In this document: positions 58,724-64,000 of the stretch, in pieces
How the letters are laid out: each line of letters begins with the position of its first letter
Numbering within the stretch: the first letter of the stretch is position 1
Origin: Oasisia sp. SBJ-2009
Lineage: Eukaryota; Annelida; Polychaeta; Sabellida; Siboglinidae
Direction: 5' to 3'
Assembly: GCA_964017155.1 (NCBI GenBank)
Contig: OZ024855.1
Coordinates: 5,081,190 to 5,145,189 of the forward strand
Length of the DNA: 64,000 nucleotides
The notes under the pieces: generated by a model
Told to the model about the DNA's origin: nothing
Seen by the model: the letters and a program-made list of their open reading frames with translations, nothing else
The model's database searches: none
Made by a program: the position numbers and the translations under genes

Positions 58724-59010
58724 CAATATATATATATAACACCGTGATTGGCAGTATTGAACAACAGTAACATAAAACAAATATAGTTCTTTTATTAAAC
58801 AACATTTTCATTAAATCTGACCAAGTCAACAACAGTTGTTGGTGTAAACAGTTCAGCATACAGCCATCAACTGGCAGTAAAGGCAACAGCCAAGACATTG
58901 GTTGTTTCTTTATCATCAACTTTGTACACAGCTTGTCTTTCGCATCTATGAACAAACAACCACTGTAAGATCATTTACGTGAATTGTCCACACAACAGTC
59001 AACACATAGG
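58015..59010. other. Spacer between DDRGK1 and ZNF830, no gene recognised
   Basis: Contains a TA array (58681-58720) and unique sequence. A short direct repeat recurs near 58200 (GAAGAGGGATTTGAGAAG) and 58467 (AGAGGGCTTTGAGAAG). Confidence 0.45.
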
Positions 59011-59580
59011 TCAACCAGAATGTCACACATAATCTGTACGTCAACCAGAATGTCACACATAATCTGTAGGTCAACCAGAATGTCACACATAATCTGTACG
59101 TCAACCAGAATGTCACACATAATCTGTAGGTCAACCAGAATGTCACACATAATCTGTAGGTCAACCAGAATGTCACACATAATTTGTACATCAACCAGAA
59201 TGTCACACATAATCTGTAGGTCAACCAGAATGTCACACATAATCTGTAGGTCAACCAGAATGTCACACATAATCTGTACGTCAACCAGAATGTCACACAT
59301 AACCTGTAGGCCAACCAGAATGTCACACATAACCTGTAGGTCAACCAGAATGTCACACATAACCTGTAGGTCAACCAGAATGTCACACATAACCTGTAGG
59401 TCAACCAGAATGTCACACATAACCTGTAGGCCAACCAGAATGTCACACATAACCTGTAGGTCAACCAGAATGTCACACATTACCTGTAGGTCAACCAGAA
59501 TGTCACACATAACCTGTAGGCCAACCAGAATGTCACACATAACCTGTAGGTCAACCAGAATGTCACACATAACCTGTAAC
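59011..59580. repeat. 30-bp minisatellite downstream of ZNF830
   Basis: About 19 units of TCAACCAGAATGTCACACAT plus AAYCTGTAGG. The first half carries AATCTGTACG/AGG and the second half AACCTGTAGG, with CCAACC variants recurring at regular intervals. It may fall in the ZNF830 3' UTR. ORFs of about 170-220 codons on both strands are artefacts. Confidence 0.96.
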
Positions 59581-60450
59581 AGACTCAACAAACTTAACAT
59601 TACATATTATCTGCTTTATGCAAAACAATCATCCGAGTAATGTGCACACACAACCTTATACAGAAACACCTGTTTGCTGGAATGGCAAATAAAAATATTC
59701 TGATATTTTAAACACAACTGTTAGTTCAGGTGATGCTTAAAATACAAATTAGGTAAGAATCAACTGTCAACAAAAAAATCAACACTCCATAACATACATA
59801 CATATTTACTGGCAATGAACATGTATGGTACAGTGTAATATGTACATATACAAATCAGACAATGTCCAGTGTCTATAGTATATCATTTTGACAATTGCAA
59901 TCCCTGTTTCATGGGAATAAACTGCCATCCTAGTGTATGGGCTACTGACATAAACACAGGAAGACCTGCAACTAAACCAGCCATATTAAAGGTAACTCAA
60001 ATATACCAGGTGCCAACATGGAACTGAGCAGTGGAAGCACATGACCTGTCACATGACCTGTCCCTGTCTGTCAGTGACACACCTGTCCCTTCTGTGCACC
60101 AGGACACTGGCTACAGCACCACCAACACCACTGACTGGTGTACACATACAGCAGTGAGTTAAATGTGAAAACGTTATGGCAAATTTCTGTTGTCATGGCT
60201 GAGCACCACTTCAGACAGTGTCTGTCACCTCACTCTAGGTGGCGCCACATTCACCTCTAACCTGATCATGACAATTGTGACATGACCTGAGCTAGTCACA
60301 GTACTTGTGACATGACCTTTGACCCAATCATGACCCTTGATTCAGTCATGATACTTGTGGCATGACCAATGATTCAGTCATGATGCTTGTAGCATGACCT
60401 AGTGTGATAGAGCCAGGATGTTCTGGAAGGATGATCTGTGAGATGAGATT
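59581..60450 (-). other. Probable ZNF830 3' flank or 3' UTR
   Basis: No ORF of interest. A degenerate TGACCTTTGACCCAATCATG-type repeat lies at about 60255-60400. The polyadenylation site is not identified. Confidence 0.35.
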
Positions 60451-63181
60451 CTACTTCCACGCCTTCTTGCTGCGCCAGTCCAAGAACTCGTCAAACTCCG
60501 TCTCCTCATCCACTTCCTCTGCCTCCTGCTCTTGCTCCTCTACTCGTGGAGCCTCTCGCAACATCAGCTGCTCCTTCGCCTTTGCCAGTTTGTCAACTTT
60601 TGACCACCGGTGACTGCAACAAAACAACACAAGTCACTCTGTCTCTCACATGTCTAGTGAATCAGACTGCACGGGTTAACTTGTCAGAAGGCTCCCCCTC
60701 CCCCTCCCCCTCCCCCTCCCCCTCCCCCTCCCCCTCCCCCTCCCCCTCCCCCTCCCCCTCCCCCTCTCTCTCTCTCTCTCTCTCCACAGTGACAGGACAC
60801 TCACATTTGTTCATCTATTTCGTCAATGTTCCTCTCTGTCGTCTTCTGTTCTTCTTCCTCCTCTTCAATGGCCTCTGACACCTGTCACCAATACAGAGCA
60901 CATTATCTCACTATAATTTCACTTGCATCTTTGCACACCTCTCATCAATATATTATACCACACAAAACCCAAGTTTCACACCAGTGAACTTATTTAATAC
61001 ATACAGAGGTAAGTTCACAAAACATTAAAAACAATATTCCTTTAAATATATTTCCTGGTGCAGTAAGGGAAAACATGACTGATGCCAGACCAACTGTTCG
61101 TCTATACCGGTTTCTTGTTTTAAGAAATTCACTTGGTACATATATTAAGTTTGTGGTTGTTGGGAATTACCCTCTTGGTAGTTACCAGCAGCTCCACCAG
61201 CATAGTAAAAAGTAATAACACGCTGAATTTATTTATCCCCATTTTTGTTTTTATAAAAAACAAAAGGTTTACTATATGGCTTTGTCTTACTTAAATCTTA
61301 TGTAAATATTCTCTCACACGTACACACATCACCCAACACAACAGCAGCTCAGAAATACATTACATGAAAAGTAAACTCAAGTGGATATTGTTAAACCACA
61401 TAACGTGGTAGTGGATGAGACGAGTGCTTCTTACCGTGCTTTCATCCTTCATGACTCGTTGGAAGAGTTCCCACTCATCATCCATCTTGTTCCTGTACTC
61501 AATCTCACGGGCCTACAACAACAACCTCAGTGACAACTACCTCAGTGACAACTACCTCAGTGACAACTACCTCAGTGACAGCTACCTCAGTGACAGCTAC
61601 CTCAGTGACAGCTACCTCAGTGACAGCTACCCCAGTGACAGCTACCCCAGTGACAGCTACCTCAGTGACAACTACCTCAGTGACAAATACCTCAGTGACA
61701 ACTACCTCAGTGACAGCTACCTCAGTGACAGCTACCTCAGTGACAGCTACCCCAGTGACAGCTACCTCAGTGACAACTACCTCAGTGACAACTACCTCAG
61801 TGACAACTACCTCAGTGACAACTACCTCAGTGACAGCTACCTCAGTGACAGCTACCTCAGTGACAACTACCTCAGTGACAACTACCTCAGTGACAGCTAC
61901 CTCAGTGACAGCTACCTCAGTGACAACTACCTCAGTGACAGCTACCTCAGTGACAGCTACCTCAGTGACAGCTACCTCAGTGACAGCTACCTCAGTGACA
62001 GCTACCTCAGTGACAGCTACCTAACAGGCTCATTACAACACTGACTCACTCAGTGACAGCTAACTCACAGGCTCATTACAACACTGACTCGCTCAGTGAC
62101 ATCTACCTCATAGGCTCCTTGCAATATTGACTCACTCAGCGACGTCTAAGTTTTGTAAAAGTAGAAAGCTTTTTTGCTTGGGTCCTACTTCTGCATTTAT
62201 AAAGAAATAATTGAAAGTGACAATATCTGTAGATACAAATATCACCTGACTCTTCTGACATATTCATGTCCCCTCGTTTTATTAACAAGTGCTTTTATAA
62301 ATAATCATGACTGATTTAAATAAACCACCTTTGCATCCTTCACAGGATCATCGAAGAATCCTTCGGGCAACTTCTCAGCCATTGGTTTTGCTTCGTCGGG
62401 CGCGAGTTGTTCTGCTGAAGACTGAGATGTCTCCCCCTCACCCCCCTCACTCGACTCTGTCTCCATGGCAACAGCACCCACAGGCGCACCAGTGTCAAAA
62501 AAGTCTACAACAAACAGGTGCAAACACTCTGTGATAAGGTGACATCATAACATTGATACACATGCACACCTACACATGACATGGTGACGGTGTATGACAT
62601 TAAACAGCACAGTGACACACAGGGCACAGGAGGCATAGTGACACACACAGTGCACAGACTGGTGACGCAGAGGACAGAGTGACATGGTGACACAGAGGAC
62701 ATGACAGCATACGGGCATGATGACATGAAGGCCGTGGTGACACAGACAACAGAGTGACAAACACTGCATGGTGACACAGAGGACAGTGGCATAGTGCGCA
62801 TCATGATAGCGCATCATGATAAAAAGTGCATGGTGACACAGAGGACATGATGACACGGTAGTACTCTCACCTGCCGGTAATGTCGTGTTTGTTGGTGTTG
62901 TAAGTGGCCCGCTGGCTGTCTGACTGTCTGGCTGTGACGCACTGACAACAAGTTCAGTTGACAACATAAACAACTACACAGTGTCTGCCTGTGTCAGTGT
63001 AATCAATCACAGACAATTCCAAAACAGGCTGTTTTCTAAATTAAGTTTCGCTGATGCTTGACGACTTATAGTTGTAATATGTTCACCAATAACTGCATGG
63101 AATGACTAGAAACTGTTTGTATAAGCAATGACTAAAAACTAATAATTATTTTATACAGTGTATACATAGCAGCTACATTAA

Positions 63182-63246
<65 letters not shown>

Positions 63247-63925
63247 ATCAAATATCATACATATATTTTGTTGAAGGATTTATAATAAACGTTATACTAT
63301 CAGAGAAACAGTTGTTGGCTAGTTAAGTATATTACAGTATTGACCGTATGTGTTCAGAAATAGTTTATTTTGGACACCCCAAAAATTATCTTTTATGTTA
63401 GGTAAGGTAAATATGCCTATCGTACAGTATCGTCTGTCAGACACACAAGTGTGAGTGATGCCAACTGCTGTCAAGCTTACCATCACTTCTTTAATTCCAT
63501 ACACTGGTGTCATCACCTGGCAAATAACATTGGTGGCTTGAAGATGTGATTGATCTGTCCATGGTCCCACTAACTGTCCAGTAACTGTCCACTAATTGTC
63601 CAGTAACTGTCCACAAAGGCAAAAACTGCCCACTAACTGTCCAGTAACTATCCACTAATTGTCCACTAATTGTCCAGTAATGTCCACAGTCTAGTAGCTG
63701 GCGTATTTATCCTGCTGTACGTTTTTTCGAAATAACAGCTGAGAATTTTTTTTATCATGTGTCTGAACATATTGTCCTTGCAGTACACAATGATTACAGT
63801 GTAAACAATTGAATTATAAAGTAAATTTAGAAGAGAACAAGGCTTTGTGAGGTGTCCTAATAAAGTGTAACTTGCAGAATGCTGCTGGAGTTACCTGGCG
63901 ACAGACGCTGCATTATCCTTGTGAC
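60451..63925 (-). CDS. ZNF830: Zinc finger protein 830 (CCDC16), C-terminal part
   Basis: A nuclear protein with one N-terminal C2H2 finger (not in this window) and a C-terminal coiled coil; in vertebrates it is linked to the XAB2 splicing complex and DNA repair. Exons 5' to 3': 63895-63925, 62871-62941, 62329-62504, 61435-61512, 60805-60881, 60451-60613 (596 nt, phases matching). The diagnostic block LPEGFFDDPVKDAK ends exon 62329-62504. MDDEWELFQRVMKDEST follows (exon 61435-61512). Next come VSEAIEEEEEEQ...NIDEIDEQ (exon 60805-60881), a charged helix HRWSKVDKLAKAKEQLMLRE, and the acidic end with LDWRSKKAWK and TAG. The first phase implies at least one more exon beyond 64000. Exons 63895-63925 and 62871-62941 code a low-complexity Ser/Thr/Pro linker and are less certain. 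Confidence 0.88.
60688..60783. repeat. CCCCTC hexamer array followed by TC repeats
   Basis: About 13 CCCCTC units, then a TC tract, in the last ZNF830 intron just before the donor of exon 60805-60881. On the transcribed strand it is purine-rich. Confidence 0.95.
61516..62024. repeat. 15-bp minisatellite abutting a ZNF830 acceptor
   Basis: About 34 units of CTCAGTGACAGCTAC (with AACTAC and CCCAGTG variants), starting directly at the acceptor of exon 61435-61512. On the minus strand each unit contains GAGGTAG, an acceptor-like AG. Confidence 0.96.
62560..62860. repeat. Degenerate GGTGACACAGAGGACA repeat in ZNF830 intron
   Basis: Loose repeats of TGGTGACACAGAGGACAG between the exons at 62329-62504 and 62871-62941. 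Artefact Cys/Val/Leu ORFs cross it. Confidence 0.65.
63185..63242. repeat. TA dinucleotide array
   Basis: About 29 TA units in a ZNF830 intron. Confidence 0.95.
63568..63690. repeat. 11-bp minisatellite in ZNF830 intron
   Basis: Units ACTGTCCAGTA / ATTGTCCACTA repeated about ten times, with one interruption near 63617. Confidence 0.85.
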
Positions 63926-64000
63926 CTGTCAACAAACACAATGGCAGATTTATTGGCAGACATCATACTGCTAGTGACACTTGATGTCATACAGTCAAAT

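Noticed and set aside
58946..59640. ORFs of 176-218 codons on both strands
   Set aside because: The 30-bp array gives periodic peptides with no domain; they lie outside any exon chain.
61415..62044. Ser/Asp/Tyr and Thr/Val repeat ORFs of 164-209 codons on the plus strand
   Set aside because: A 15-bp array in a ZNF830 intron; the gene is on the minus strand.
63319..63570. 83-codon minus-strand ORF
   Set aside because: No match to ZNF830 or another family, and no splice sites of fitting phase were found.

Overview
This is a stretch of an animal nuclear genome. Five intron-containing protein genes are recognisable by conserved protein sequence joined across splice sites of matching phase: MLX, DARS1, a large C2H2 zinc-finger gene, DDRGK1 and ZNF830. 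The introns and spacers hold degenerate non-LTR retrotransposons, a tRNA-headed SINE, MITEs and very many micro- and minisatellites. The set fits an invertebrate bilaterian, probably marine. The phylum cannot be fixed from the sequence alone.

Layout. 1-9100: no host gene seen; two decayed LINE fragments (about 2061-2830 minus, 4530-5460 plus), a SINE and several simple-sequence arrays. 9110-17642: MLX (+), nine exons including a probable non-coding first one, 259 aa. 18058-29986: DARS1 (-), fourteen coding exons, 528 aa, tail-to-tail with MLX. 29987-30231: 245-bp divergent promoter region. 30232-49508: zinc-finger gene (+), seven coding exons, 1222 aa, eleven C2H2 fingers and an N-terminal MSRRKQ motif of the type that binds the NuRD co-repressor; its first intron is 9.9 kb. 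52131-57655: DDRGK1 (-), eight exons, 298 aa, convergent with the zinc-finger gene. 60451-63925: 3' part of ZNF830 (-), whose N-terminal exons lie beyond the right edge.

All exon chains were built by reading the sequence and checking reading phase at every junction. For the four complete genes the summed exon lengths are exact multiples of three (MLX 780, DARS1 1587, zinc finger 3669, DDRGK1 897 nt including stop). The genes are housekeeping or regulatory genes of unrelated pathways: E-box transcription, translation, chromatin repression, UFMylation at the ER, and spliceosome/DNA repair. No joint pathway is implied.

The most striking property is that minisatellites sit on exon borders and are often built from exon-border sequence. 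The MLX stop codon (22-bp unit) and the DDRGK1 C-terminus plus stop (77-bp unit) have been amplified into the 3' UTR. A zinc-finger splice acceptor plus the first codons of its exon is amplified about 45-50 times. A DARS1 acceptor/exon start is repeated as three decayed pseudo-exon starts. Several other arrays begin within about 20 bp of a splice site. Alongside this, the zinc-finger protein with its NuRD-type N-terminus is the best candidate for something not well described.
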